Both the position numbers and the translations under genes were made by a program. A stretch of DNA of 64,000 bases from Sporomusa termitida (GTDB taxonomy: Bacteria; Bacillota; Negativicutes; Sporomusales; Sporomusaceae): NCBI RefSeq assembly GCF_007641255.1, contig NZ_CP036259.1:2976001-3040000 (forward strand). Reading direction: 5' to 3'. Shown here one piece after another: positions 1 through 8,094 of this stretch. The first letter of the stretch is position 1. Every line of letters begins with the position of its first letter. The notes beneath the pieces are model-generated. The model saw only the letters and a list, made by a program, of their open reading frames with translations. It was not told the origin of the DNA and made no database searches.

Positions 1-1062
1 GGGCGCATTTGATTGCCCAAAAGCAGCAAATAATTGCAGATCTTTGGCAATAATCTTATCCGCACCAATTTCCCACAGCCTGATGCGATCGGCAAAGACC
101 TTGGCGTCGGCACCGTCACTGGTTAGGTGATGATAGGCAGCTTTAACATTAGCATCCCCGGCCAGCGCTGTATTAAACTCCAGGGCCGCATAGCGGTTAT
201 CGGTTGTGGAGGAAATAATGTACGGATTCGTCGCATTGCCGGCCCAGCTCTGTCTGAAATACCCGTAAGTCAATATTGTTTTCGATTTTTCGCCCACAGC
301 GAACTGCACACCCTCCACGCCTTTTCGTCCCGGGGCCACCATCAGGCCATAGGCAGCTCCATAATCAAATTTGCCGGCCTTAACCGTGGTAGCGCCCACA
401 AGGCCCTCCGCATACATCTGACCATAACGCTGGCTGGCGCTCACGGAACCATCGGCCGCACCACCGTTTGACCAATAGCCGCCGCTCCGGAAATCCCTGA
501 CGGCTTCATCTTCAATTTTTACCTGCCATTTATCATTGACCTTGTAATTAATGTACAAATCAATGCCCAGTGCCGGATAATGGCCATCGCGGGGATGCGG
601 GGTGTCGCCGGTCAGGCCGGTGCTGTTTTTAAAATCGCCGCTGTTATCCCAGACCTGCTCTGACAGGTGAAGGAAACCGTTGAAAGTTAATTTATCACTC
701 TTCTTTTCCACGGCTTCCATCCGCACGCCCAGGCTGTTCAGTTCATTGGTAAACTCAGTTGCAAGTTTGTCAATCAGGGCTTTGTCTTCCGCACCGGCTT
801 TTTCCGCATTCCACACGGCTCTCGCCACCATCTGCGCCATCTCATAGCGGGTAACTGTCCGTTCACCCTGGAAGCTGCCGGTACCGTCACCGTCAATCAA
901 GCCTTCCTGTTTTAACTTGTTCACTGCCTCATAGGCCCAATGCTTGGCAGGAACATCACCAAAAGGGTTGGGAGCGGCCGCCAGCGCGCTGGCGGTAAAA
1001 CCAGCTAAAGCGGCAAACGTCAGGGTAGCCAACAGTTTTTTCTTTAAGCTGTCCTTATTCAT
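1..1062 (-). CDS. SLH-domain outer-membrane porin (3' part lies beyond window edge)
   Basis: The frame is open from the ATG at 1062 to the window edge (354 codons, no stop), so the C-terminus is missing. A signal peptide with a basic start (MNKDSLKKK) and a run of Ala/Leu ends near ALA-AAP at about residue 27. An S-layer homology domain follows (FGDVPAKHWAYEAV, then GLIDGDGTGSFQGERTVTRYEMA). Next comes a short coiled-coil-like linker and a long stretch of alternating polar/aromatic segments typical of a beta-barrel. This SLH-plus-barrel architecture is known from Negativicutes, where the SLH domain tethers the porin to peptidoglycan. The ribosome site is an AGGTGGG-like sequence upstream. It lies 56 bp downstream of the UroD-fold gene and could be co-transcribed with it. 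Confidence 0.85.
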   Translation of the reverse strand, partial: MNKDSLKKKLLATLTFAALAGFTASALAAAPNPFGDVPAKHWAYEAVNKLKQEGLIDGDGTGSFQGERTVTRYEMAQMVARAVWNAEKAGAEDKALIDKLATEFTNELNSLGVRMEAVEKKSDKLTFNGFLHLSEQVWDNSGDFKNSTGLTGDTPHPRDGHYPALGIDLYINYKVNDKWQVKIEDEAVRDFRSGGYWSNGGAADGSVSASQRYGQMYAEGLVGATTVKAGKFDYGAAYGLMVAPGRKGVEGVQFAVGEKSKTILTYGYFRQSWAGNATNPYIISSTTDNRYAALEFNTALAGDANVKAAYHHLTSDGADAKVFADRIRLWEIGADKIIAKDLQLFAAFGQSNAP

Positions 1063-1117
1063 ATTTTTCCCACCTTTAACTTCTTGCTTTTTTATCTCTC
1101 TATAATAACCGTCAGCC

Positions 1118-2224
1118 TTATTTACCGGTAGCAGCCGCCACCATGGCTTTGACATTTTCCACTTTCGCGTTTGGCGGTATTGTGCAGCCGGAAGCAAGAA
1201 TAAACCCTGTTCCCATATCCTTAATTAATTTTGTACTATAGCCATAGACCTCATCGGGGGTGGCAAGCGTCAACAGCGCGGCCGGCACATCCCCTTTTAT
1301 GGCCATGTGGCCACCGAGTATTTCCCGGACTTTGTAAATATTGGTAGCGCCGTCCGACTCAAAGATACATTTATGCCGGGGCAGTGTCTTAAAATATTCC
1401 AGGTCCCGCTCCCAGTTGCCGTCAATATGCAGGTCAGCCACCGCTCCTTCCTCAATAATTACCTCGGCCGCCGCCTTGAGATATTTCCAGACAAAGCGCT
1501 CCCAAATCTTAGGAGAGTAGAACTCACTGGCCCCCCGGGCGGGTGAAATAAATACCACCAGCGGCTTCAAAGCCCGGATTTGCTGACGGAAATCGATCAG
1601 CGTCTCTGCCAGAATGACATCCAAAACAGCCTCTACCTTGTCCGGCATCTTAAATATGTCTCTCATAAATTTGGGGAACGACCGGCCGCCGCCCAGAAAT
1701 TCATTGACCGTAATCGACGCGCTGGGGGTATAAACCAGATAACCGGCCTCTTCAAAATTTCTGGCAAATTGAGGAACATCAGCCAACTGCGCCACCAGGG
1801 AATCAACATCAACGCCTAAGCGGTTTTTCAGGTAATCATAACTAAACTCATTCCAGCCTTTATTCAAAATGACGTCATAGTCTTCCACAGTCATCATTTC
1901 CTGTTCGTCAAGCTGCCACGGCGTGTCGTCAGGCAGCTCACGGCCGGGCAGTTTGATCCTGGTGTAAAACATTAACGGAAACATTGTCGCTGCGGCAAAG
2001 GTGCCGCCGGTGCCGTCGACATCGCCCAGATCTTTAAAGGAATTGAAAATCGCCTCATGGGAAGCTTTCATATTCGAGCAAAACTCGGACAGCTTCATGC
2101 CGACATGGCGGGCGCAGAAAGCATCGCCGGTCAGAATCACCGGGGTCCGGTCGGTTTTCTCAAATTGAATGGTTTTTTTCAGTCTCTCCGTACGCTCCTG
2201 CAGTAATTGTTGTGCTGTTTTCAC
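1118..2224 (-). CDS. Uroporphyrinogen decarboxylase-fold (MtaA/CmuA-like) methyltransferase family protein 1
   Basis: A 368-residue protein of the UroD/MtaA/CmuA superfamily, whose members include cobalamin:CoM and chloromethane methyltransferases. It is a paralogue of the product at 3455-4591: both have LPGRELPD near the N-terminal third, a DGATxIxKxxEIL segment, and GDVPAAxLT. The putative metal region reads LHIDGNW at about residue 266. A late Cys sits in ASGCTIPPN at about residue 345. The first Cys of the HxC zinc motif known from MtaA is not visible. True heme-pathway UroD is unlikely because the gene sits with an MFS transporter and a second copy, not with hem genes. The substrate is unknown. 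It is the third gene of the operon starting at 4591. Confidence 0.8.
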   Translation of the reverse strand: MKTAQQLLQERTERLKKTIQFEKTDRTPVILTGDAFCARHVGMKLSEFCSNMKASHEAIFNSFKDLGDVDGTGGTFAAATMFPLMFYTRIKLPGRELPDDTPWQLDEQEMMTVEDYDVILNKGWNEFSYDYLKNRLGVDVDSLVAQLADVPQFARNFEEAGYLVYTPSASITVNEFLGGGRSFPKFMRDIFKMPDKVEAVLDVILAETLIDFRQQIRALKPLVVFISPARGASEFYSPKIWERFVWKYLKAAAEVIIEEGAVADLHIDGNWERDLEYFKTLPRHKCIFESDGATNIYKVREILGGHMAIKGDVPAALLTLATPDEVYGYSTKLIKDMGTGFILASGCTIPPNAKVENVKAMVAAATGK

Positions 2225-2257
2225 GCTATTCCACCTCTCCCTTTGTATTTAAAAATT

Positions 2258-3433
2258 CTAACCTTTCAAGCCTGCTGTCCTGGGCTGTTGTGCATAGTTT
2301 TGCAACAGCAGCAGCATCCCTACAGTCAAAAACGCCATCGCACTGACCAACAAATAAAAGCGCCCCGGACCCTGATTAAAGGGAGCTGCAATTAATTCAA
2401 ACACGAACGGCGCGGCAAACTGGCCAATACCGCTCAGGGCTGAGGCCAATGCGATACTAAAGGCAACCCGTGACGGCGGTGACAGTATCGACAAGGCCAC
2501 AAAAAAGGCCGGGCAGGTTGTGGAAAAACCAATACCGCCGATTAAACACCCGGCCAACAGTACTCTAAAATCATGCACGCCGGCGACAAGTGACATGCCG
2601 ATACCGGTTATCAGCCACCCCAGGGGGATGGTAAAGCTTTTCAAGGTTTGCATAGTTTTGCCGAATAGTAATCCCCCCAGCAGCCCGCCGCCGGTAAAGA
2701 CGGTCAGGGCTAACCCGGCACTGGCCGCATTGCCCAGGTTTTCACCGACAACCTGGAGCGCCACATTCGTAAAAAAGGCAAATATCAGCAGGTTGTAGAT
2801 AAACACCAGGAATTCCGTAAAATACACCTGGCCTGATAGGGGCGCCTTCATCGTCGGCTTATCCGGGCCTGCAGCCGCTGTGACTCTGGCCGGTTCGGGC
2901 AGGTACGCGTAAACAAACAGGAAGACCACCAGCCCGACCGCATAGGCGAGGAAGGTATTATGCCAGTCGACCGTACAGAGCAAACCACCCAGCATGGCGA
3001 AAATGATCCCGCCAAGATTGACAGCAACACTTTGCAGCCCCATGATGGTGTCTCTTTCATTACCGTCAAAGAAATCGGAGATGAGAACAATGGACAGGGG
3101 AAAGATGATGCCCAGGCTTAATCCCAGCACAGCCCGCATGACTAAAATCAACGTTAAATCGTTCATAAAATAAGGACTTATGCCGCCGGTGAGAAAAAGT
3201 ACCATACCCAGCTGGAAAAGCCCCCGCCGGCTCACATACTCGCTCAGCTTGCCAAATACCAGCGACGCCAGCACCATTGTCATGGAGGGTAGTGCCACCA
3301 GCAGCATAATGGTCTGGGCACTTACCCCGGGAAAGGCCGCGCTGATATTGGCCAGGGCCGGCGAAACAGCAGTGGCTGCCAACAGCAGCAGAGAAATCGA
3401 TAATACCACCGCTTTCAGAAGCGTTCGATTCAT
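2258..3433 (-). CDS. MFS transporter
   Basis: A polytopic membrane protein of about 391 residues with roughly 12 hydrophobic segments. The MFS loop 2-3 signature is present in degenerate form (VFGKLSEYVSRRGLF). An ATG at 3433 is preceded by GAAGG at suitable distance; the frame also opens at a GTG nine bases earlier. It lies between two UroD-fold paralogues with gaps of 12 and 33 bp, so it is probably translated from the same message and may import the compound those enzymes handle, or export a product. Substrate cannot be read from the sequence. Confidence 0.8.
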   Translation of the reverse strand: MNRTLLKAVVLSISLLLLAATAVSPALANISAAFPGVSAQTIMLLVALPSMTMVLASLVFGKLSEYVSRRGLFQLGMVLFLTGGISPYFMNDLTLILVMRAVLGLSLGIIFPLSIVLISDFFDGNERDTIMGLQSVAVNLGGIIFAMLGGLLCTVDWHNTFLAYAVGLVVFLFVYAYLPEPARVTAAAGPDKPTMKAPLSGQVYFTEFLVFIYNLLIFAFFTNVALQVVGENLGNAASAGLALTVFTGGGLLGGLLFGKTMQTLKSFTIPLGWLITGIGMSLVAGVHDFRVLLAGCLIGGIGFSTTCPAFFVALSILSPPSRVAFSIALASALSGIGQFAAPFVFELIAAPFNQGPGRFYLLVSAMAFLTVGMLLLLQNYAQQPRTAGLKG

Positions 3434-3454
3434 GCTTTTCACACCTTCTCTTGC

Positions 3455-4591
3455 TTAATAGTAGCCGTACTTGGCCACAGCCTCAAAAAAGATTTTTACA
3501 TTTTCATGCCTGGCATTCATTGGCATACAACAGCCACAGGCATATAAAAAGCCGCCGCCCCTGCCGACAACAGTAATCAGCTTTTTGCAGTATTCCTCTA
3601 GTTCGCCGGGTGAGGCCACCGTAAGGTATGCGGCCGGCACGTCGCCGTGTATGGCGCAATGGCCCTTTAATATCTCCTTGGCCTTAAAAATATCGGTGGC
3701 CCCGTCCAGGGCCAGAATGAATTTTCCCCGGGGCAATTCCAGGAAGTACTCTAAATTCTTGGTCCAGTCACAATCAAAATGCAAGACCGGCACAATATTT
3801 CCGGCAACTAATCGTTCCACTAAATCTTTAAAATAGGGCCAAACCAGTCTGTCAAAATATTTCTTGGCGATAAACTGTCCGGCTGACCGGCTGCCGCCGA
3901 TAAAAACCCGGTTTACACCGGTTGCGGCCACTGTTTTTTCCGCGCCTGCCACAAAAGCGTCAACGAGAATAGGCATTAATTCTTCCAGCCGGTCAGGAAT
4001 CTGAAACATGTCTTTATAGTATTTTTCAATTGACCTGGTTAGAGAAAAAGCGTCAAAAGGGACCAGGCCGCCCAGATCGCCATACAGCGGCGTCTGACCC
4101 CGCTGCCGGATGGCAGCAAGTTCTGCCGCCCGCACCCGGCCTGCTTCAGCCAGGCCGGCCAGCACTTCCGCCCGGCTGATGCCGTTAGCCCGCTCCAGGA
4201 AATGTATATGGTATTCACCATACCCTTGGTCTGTAACGAGTTGATAGTCAGCCCGGGTCATAACCTCTGTTTCCAGTACCTGGCTGGGAGCATTGTCCGG
4301 CAGTTCCCGGCCTGGCAGCTTCATCTTCCCCATACCGGCTCTTGCGGCGACATAACCGCTGGTAATACCGTTAATATCACCACTGCAATCCCACAGGGGA
4401 TAGTCGCCGGCGAGTTTCTCAATCGCCGCCAGGCCTTTTGTGGCAAACTCCCAGACAAACTCTTTATTGGTTATGCCAGCATATTGTCCGGCGTAATTGC
4501 CAGTCTCCGGCGCACATACTATCCGGTCTACCGGCTTAAGATCAATTGTAGCCTGCAGACGCTCCTCAGCCGTCATGCTATCCTTTGTCAT
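3455..4591 (-). CDS. Uroporphyrinogen decarboxylase-fold (MtaA/CmuA-like) methyltransferase family protein 2
   Basis: A 378-residue paralogue of the product at 1118-2224 and first gene of the operon. The putative metal-binding stretch is LHFDCDW at about residue 272. It is followed by GHCAIHGDVPAAYLT and a Cys-rich end ACGCCMPMNA at about residue 353. Compared with copy 1 it has extra cysteines (HFDCDW, GHCAIHG, CGCC), so it is the better candidate for a zinc-dependent methyl transfer enzyme. A heterodimer of the two copies is possible (inference). Divergent from the LysR gene at 4872, with a shared 280-bp regulatory region. Confidence 0.8.
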   Translation of the reverse strand: MTKDSMTAEERLQATIDLKPVDRIVCAPETGNYAGQYAGITNKEFVWEFATKGLAAIEKLAGDYPLWDCSGDINGITSGYVAARAGMGKMKLPGRELPDNAPSQVLETEVMTRADYQLVTDQGYGEYHIHFLERANGISRAEVLAGLAEAGRVRAAELAAIRQRGQTPLYGDLGGLVPFDAFSLTRSIEKYYKDMFQIPDRLEELMPILVDAFVAGAEKTVAATGVNRVFIGGSRSAGQFIAKKYFDRLVWPYFKDLVERLVAGNIVPVLHFDCDWTKNLEYFLELPRGKFILALDGATDIFKAKEILKGHCAIHGDVPAAYLTVASPGELEEYCKKLITVVGRGGGFLYACGCCMPMNARHENVKIFFEAVAKYGYY

Positions 4592-4720
4592 TACATTCCC
4601 CCCACAGCTTTACGCCAAATGCTTACCGCCTTATATCCCCCCTCGCATCAATTTTTAGAATATTCTTTCTGGAGTCATGATAGCATGCAGGGTAAACCCC
4701 TGTGAAATTCAAAAATCGAC

Positions 4721-4744
4721 TTATGGTTGTGCAAAAAATCATAA
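4721..4744. promoter_or_regulatory. Candidate LysR operator between divergent genes
   Basis: The sequence TTATG-N14-CATAA is an interrupted palindrome with a T-N11-A type core. It lies in the 280-bp gap (4592-4871) between the divergent UroD-fold/MFS operon and lysR. LysR-family regulators usually bind such sites and control the divergent operon. The rest of the gap is AT-rich with a small CAGGG-TAAAC-CCCTG hairpin near 4689 and no gene. Confidence 0.4.
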
Positions 4745-4871
4745 CCAATATCCTGTAGCCTCTGTTGAAAATACGTACTGGAAGCGATATGATAAGTCTA
4801 GTCAGAAAATTTAGAACATATAATTTCTAGCAGGCACAACAGCAGATTATCCTGGATGGGGAGAGGATAGA

Positions 4872-5801
4872 ATGGAAGATATCAGGCATTTACGTTCCTT
4901 CATCTATGTGGCTGAATATTTAAATTTCACCAAGGCTGCTGAACAGCTTTATATAAGCCAGTCAACGTTAAGTAAACATATTGCCGAATTGGAGGAACAA
5001 TTGGGCGTTCAGCTGTTTGTCCGCACGCATCATTCGGTCCGTCTGACCCCGCCGGGAGCCACTTTGTTTGCCGAGTCCCGTTCACTCCTGACCAGAATCA
5101 GCGAGGTCTTCGAAAGAACCCGCAAATCACAGCTTGAGGTTTGGGGAACACTGCGTATCGGCTGCATGGGCCTCGAACATGTCTTTTTGCCCAAAATCCT
5201 GAAACACTTTACCGCCCTTTACCCCCATGTCAAGCTTGATATCCAGGTTATGCCTGTCCCCTTGATCAACGAAGCGTTAGCACGCCAGGAACTGGATATC
5301 GGGTTCGATACGTTCGTAGGCAGTGAATTTACTTCAAAATTTGAAACCTGTACAATCCGCCGCGCCCGTCTGTGTTTCTTATTGCCCCGCCATCATCCTT
5401 ATGCCAACAGATACTCGCTTGATCTGGCGGAGCTGAAGCAGGAACGTTTCATTCTTATGTCCCCCGCGGCTTTTCCTATTGGCCTGGAGTGGTTTACCCA
5501 ACAATGTAATGCCCGCGGCTTTGCCCCGAACATTGTCAGCCAGCCGGTTCGGGTGGAAACCCTCTTTTGGCAGGTTACGGCCGGGCTGGGTATTTCCTTT
5601 TGGGGCTTTGATCCGGTCTTTTGCCAAATGTTGCGCCATAACATCTCCCTGGTGGCAATGAACGGACCTAATGCCTACGGAAATATTGCCCTGATCTGGA
5701 AAAAAAGCAATCCCAATCCGGTTATCCCGCTTTTTATCAAGGAGTTTGATAACATAAAACCAACAGAGAAACCGGCCTTACGAAGGCTGGCTGCCCATTA
5801 G
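4872..5801 (+). CDS. LysR-family transcriptional regulator
   Basis: 309 residues. The N-terminal winged helix-turn-helix is clear (HLRSFIYVAEYLNFTKAAEQL, then SQSTLSKHIAELEEQLGVQLFVR). A type 2 periplasmic-binding-protein-like effector domain follows from about residue 90. The ATG is preceded by GGGGAGAGG. The gene is transcribed away from the UroD-fold/MFS operon, which is the usual arrangement for a LysR activator and its target. The inducer is not known; a methylated substrate or intermediate of that operon is the natural guess. A strong bidirectional terminator follows 25 bp after the stop. Confidence 0.9.
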   Translation: MEDIRHLRSFIYVAEYLNFTKAAEQLYISQSTLSKHIAELEEQLGVQLFVRTHHSVRLTPPGATLFAESRSLLTRISEVFERTRKSQLEVWGTLRIGCMGLEHVFLPKILKHFTALYPHVKLDIQVMPVPLINEALARQELDIGFDTFVGSEFTSKFETCTIRRARLCFLLPRHHPYANRYSLDLAELKQERFILMSPAAFPIGLEWFTQQCNARGFAPNIVSQPVRVETLFWQVTAGLGISFWGFDPVFCQMLRHNISLVAMNGPNAYGNIALIWKKSNPNPVIPLFIKEFDNIKPTEKPALRRLAAH

Positions 5802-5826
5802 CCGCGCCTTATTAACACAAATAAAA

Positions 5827-5865
5827 TAAACGCCCGGAACCTCGCTCAGAGGTTCCGGGCGTTTA
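5827..5865. terminator. Bidirectional rho-independent terminator
   Basis: A perfect 17-bp stem (arms 5827-5843 and 5849-5865, GC-rich core CCCGGAACCTC) has a 5-base loop. It is flanked by A/T on both sides. It separates the convergent lysR gene and the DUF1638 gene and should stop transcription from both sides. Confidence 0.9.
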
Positions 5866-5876
5866 TTCTATTTGTA

Positions 5877-6593
5877 TTATTTGTTGCCGCACAGTTGTAA
5901 AGCTGTCGTTTGATTAAAGCGGATCTGCCCACTGCTGTCCCGGCAAATATCCTGCATCGTCACGGCTTGCCCTGGAGCCAATACCAAAAACTCGTCATCC
6001 CAGGTACCCTGCAGCAGCTTATGGAATAGACGCAGCGACCCTGGCACCACCTCATGACACAAGTTAAGCTGTTCAGCAAAGTTTTGCGTCTGGGCCAGGA
6101 TGCTGTCCACGGCATAGGCGCCGGTATCAATCAGCATAAACCGTTTATAGTGACCCATCATAATTTTCATGATTTTCAGGGCTTTAGTCTGGCCGTAACG
6201 CTCAACACAGCGCTCATATTCACGGAGCAGGTTATTTTCATAATCCAGCCAGCCTTTGGTTAAAAAATAGGTGCCCGCTTCTTTTGATATATTTTTTCTC
6301 GTTTCGCAGGAACCTAACAGCAAGGGAATGCAATCATCCACCTTGGGCAGCACCAGTGTGGCCTTATCTGACTTTATATCAAGCAGACTATTACCGCAAT
6401 AGCCAAACACTAATAAGATTGTATCCACATTATCAATGCGATTGATCTCTTCCTGAATTCGCTTATGCAATAATTCCGGTGTATTATGCAGCCCTGATTC
6501 AATATAAAAAACCGGATAGCCGGCACCGGTGGTTTTAAGTGCCAGTGTAAGCTCATCCCGCAGGGTCTGACAGGCCAATATTGCCGTCCCCAT
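5877..6593 (-). CDS. DUF1638 domain-containing protein
   Basis: 238 residues covering a DUF1638 domain: the start GTAILACQTLRDEL, then LLVFGYCGNSL and LPKVDDCIPLLLGS. DUF1638 genes are commonly found beside corrinoid proteins and methylamine or methanol-type methyltransferases, but their biochemical role is not established. Conserved Cys residues in CQTL, GYCGN and DDCI could bind metal or corrinoid (inference). It is the last gene of the GntR-corrinoid-DUF1638 operon, 15 bp after the corrinoid gene, ending at a strong terminator. Confidence 0.8.
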   Translation of the reverse strand: MGTAILACQTLRDELTLALKTTGAGYPVFYIESGLHNTPELLHKRIQEEINRIDNVDTILLVFGYCGNSLLDIKSDKATLVLPKVDDCIPLLLGSCETRKNISKEAGTYFLTKGWLDYENNLLREYERCVERYGQTKALKIMKIMMGHYKRFMLIDTGAYAVDSILAQTQNFAEQLNLCHEVVPGSLRLFHKLLQGTWDDEFLVLAPGQAVTMQDICRDSSGQIRFNQTTALQLCGNK

Positions 6594-6608
6594 GCAATCC
6601 CCCTTCCT

Positions 6609-7265
6609 TTACGACGACTGAATAATTCGCTGATTTGCCACAAAAATATTGCGGCATAATTCTGTAACTTTAGTGCAATCAGTCGCCCAATAATCGGCGC
6701 CTGTATATTTCCTTACACTTTCATTAACTAAGCCGCCGATAATAACGATTGTCTGCGAACGAAGACCGGCCTCATCCAGCAGAATGATGGTTTTCTTCAT
6801 CGACTCAAAGGCCTCGGTAACAAGCCCGGTTAGACATACCACCCGGCTGTTGTACTGTTTTACAGCTTCAACAAATTTGGGTCCCGGCACATCAACCCCC
6901 AGGTCACAGATATCAAAACCGTTATAACGCATAATGCCGGTTGTAATATTTTTGCCAATATCATGGATATCATCCTCCACGGTCCCGAAAATAACCGTAG
7001 GATAAAGAGAACGCGGGATAACAGTCTGGTCTTTAATGACCAGGGTCAGCACATCTTTAAAAATCTCAGAAGCCATAATCAGATCTGATAAAAAATACTC
7101 GCCTTTGCTGTACAGCTCGCCGACCCGGTCGGTACCGGCCCTGATCTCATCCAGCAGCACATACGGACTAATTCCTATTTGCAGGCCTTGCTTGACTAAA
7201 TTAATGACCATGGCTTCATCCAGTCGGGACATCGCGGCAACAAGCATTTTCTGGGTCTTTAACAT
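6609..7265 (-). CDS. Corrinoid (B12-binding) methyl-carrier protein
   Basis: 218 residues with the two-domain layout of methyltransferase corrinoid proteins (MtaC/MtbC/MttC type). A helical cap occupies about residues 1-85 and a Rossmann-like B12 domain the rest. The cobalt-ligand motif is DDIHDIGKN near residue 100, with His as lower axial ligand; VCLTGLV and VIIGGLVNE follow as expected. It carries a methyl group between two methyltransferases. No methyltransferase partner lies in its own operon, so it may work with the UroD-fold proteins at 1-4.6 kb or with distant enzymes (inference). It is 4 bp downstream of the gntR stop. Confidence 0.9.
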   Translation of the reverse strand: MLKTQKMLVAAMSRLDEAMVINLVKQGLQIGISPYVLLDEIRAGTDRVGELYSKGEYFLSDLIMASEIFKDVLTLVIKDQTVIPRSLYPTVIFGTVEDDIHDIGKNITTGIMRYNGFDICDLGVDVPGPKFVEAVKQYNSRVVCLTGLVTEAFESMKKTIILLDEAGLRSQTIVIIGGLVNESVRKYTGADYWATDCTKVTELCRNIFVANQRIIQSS

Positions 7266-7269
7266 AGTT

Positions 7270-7998
7270 TCACAACCTTCCTGAAAGTGGATATGAGGTT
7301 GCCTTTAATTCAAACCGGTCTTTATGGCAAATCATGATCGAAACACCCAGTGGATTATCCCCCTTAGCATAAATGACTTGTTTAATAACAAGCGCCGGCA
7401 GGACTTCATCAGCCTCCAATAATCTGGCTTGTTCCGGCAGCAAAGCCGCCACCGATATAACCGTATCATTGCGGACAGGCACACTTTCCTGATGTTTGGC
7501 AACCAATTCGGGAAAATCAGCATATTCCAGCTGCGTTTCGAGCAGAGGTTTGCCTTTTTGATACCGTAAAAACTTTTCTTCAATCGCCACAGGCTGAGCC
7601 CCTTTAAACAGGAGGCGCTTGACTGTAATTACACTGGACTGCCCGGTAAACCCCAATTCACTGGCTAATTTCAGGTTATTGCGGATCAGGTTAACACTTA
7701 ACAGCTTATAACGTAACTGTTCATCATTAACACCGCTGTTCTTCAGATCAATGATCAGCTGATTCAGCCGGGGCCGGGTGACAAAGCTGCCCTTGCCTTT
7801 AATGGTATCAATCAAACCGGCTTCCGCCAGCAGCGCGATCCCCTGCCGTACAGTCATCCGGCTTATTCCATACTTTTCCCCTAATTGGGCCTCCGTTGGC
7901 AGCAATTCACCATCTTTAAGCTCGCCTGCTTCAATTTGCTGCTTTATATCTTCGGCTAACCGGTAATAAACAGGTATCAAATTCTCGCGACTTTTCAT
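7270..7998 (-). CDS. GntR/HutC-family transcriptional regulator
   Basis: 242 residues. The N-terminal GntR winged helix reads PVYYRLAEDIKQQIEAGEL, then LPTEAQLGEKYGISRMTVRQGI, then GLIDTIKGKGSFV. It is followed by a C-terminal UTRA ligand-binding domain of the HutC subfamily (VKRLLFKGAQPVAIEEKFLRY). A good ribosome site (AAGGAG) precedes the ATG. First gene of the operon with the corrinoid protein and DUF1638 protein, so it probably controls that operon and itself. A 22-bp GT(AT)nAC palindrome sits 37 bp upstream. Confidence 0.9.
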   Translation of the reverse strand: MKSRENLIPVYYRLAEDIKQQIEAGELKDGELLPTEAQLGEKYGISRMTVRQGIALLAEAGLIDTIKGKGSFVTRPRLNQLIIDLKNSGVNDEQLRYKLLSVNLIRNNLKLASELGFTGQSSVITVKRLLFKGAQPVAIEEKFLRYQKGKPLLETQLEYADFPELVAKHQESVPVRNDTVISVAALLPEQARLLEADEVLPALVIKQVIYAKGDNPLGVSIMICHKDRFELKATSYPLSGRL

Positions 7999-8034
7999 AA
8001 AACCGCTCCTTACCGTCCCACGTTAAGCGTTCAC

Positions 8035-8056
8035 GTATATATATATATATATATAC
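8035..8056. promoter_or_regulatory. (TA)n palindrome upstream of gntR, candidate GntR operator
   Basis: The tract reads GT, then alternating A/T, then AC: a perfect 22-bp palindrome containing ten TA steps. HutC-type regulators recognise GT-N-TA-N-AC centres, which this tract matches in several registers. It is also a simple-sequence repeat that could change length by slippage and alter promoter spacing. It lies in the 96-bp gap between lrgB and gntR. Both roles are inferred. Confidence 0.4.
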
Positions 8057-8094
8057 AGTTTACACAATAAATAAGAATTGTGCAATTACTTTCT

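Noticed and set aside
1118-4591. Heme-pathway uroporphyrinogen decarboxylase (hemE)
   Set aside because: Two divergent paralogues flank a transporter, with no heme genes nearby and with methyltransferase-type cysteine motifs.
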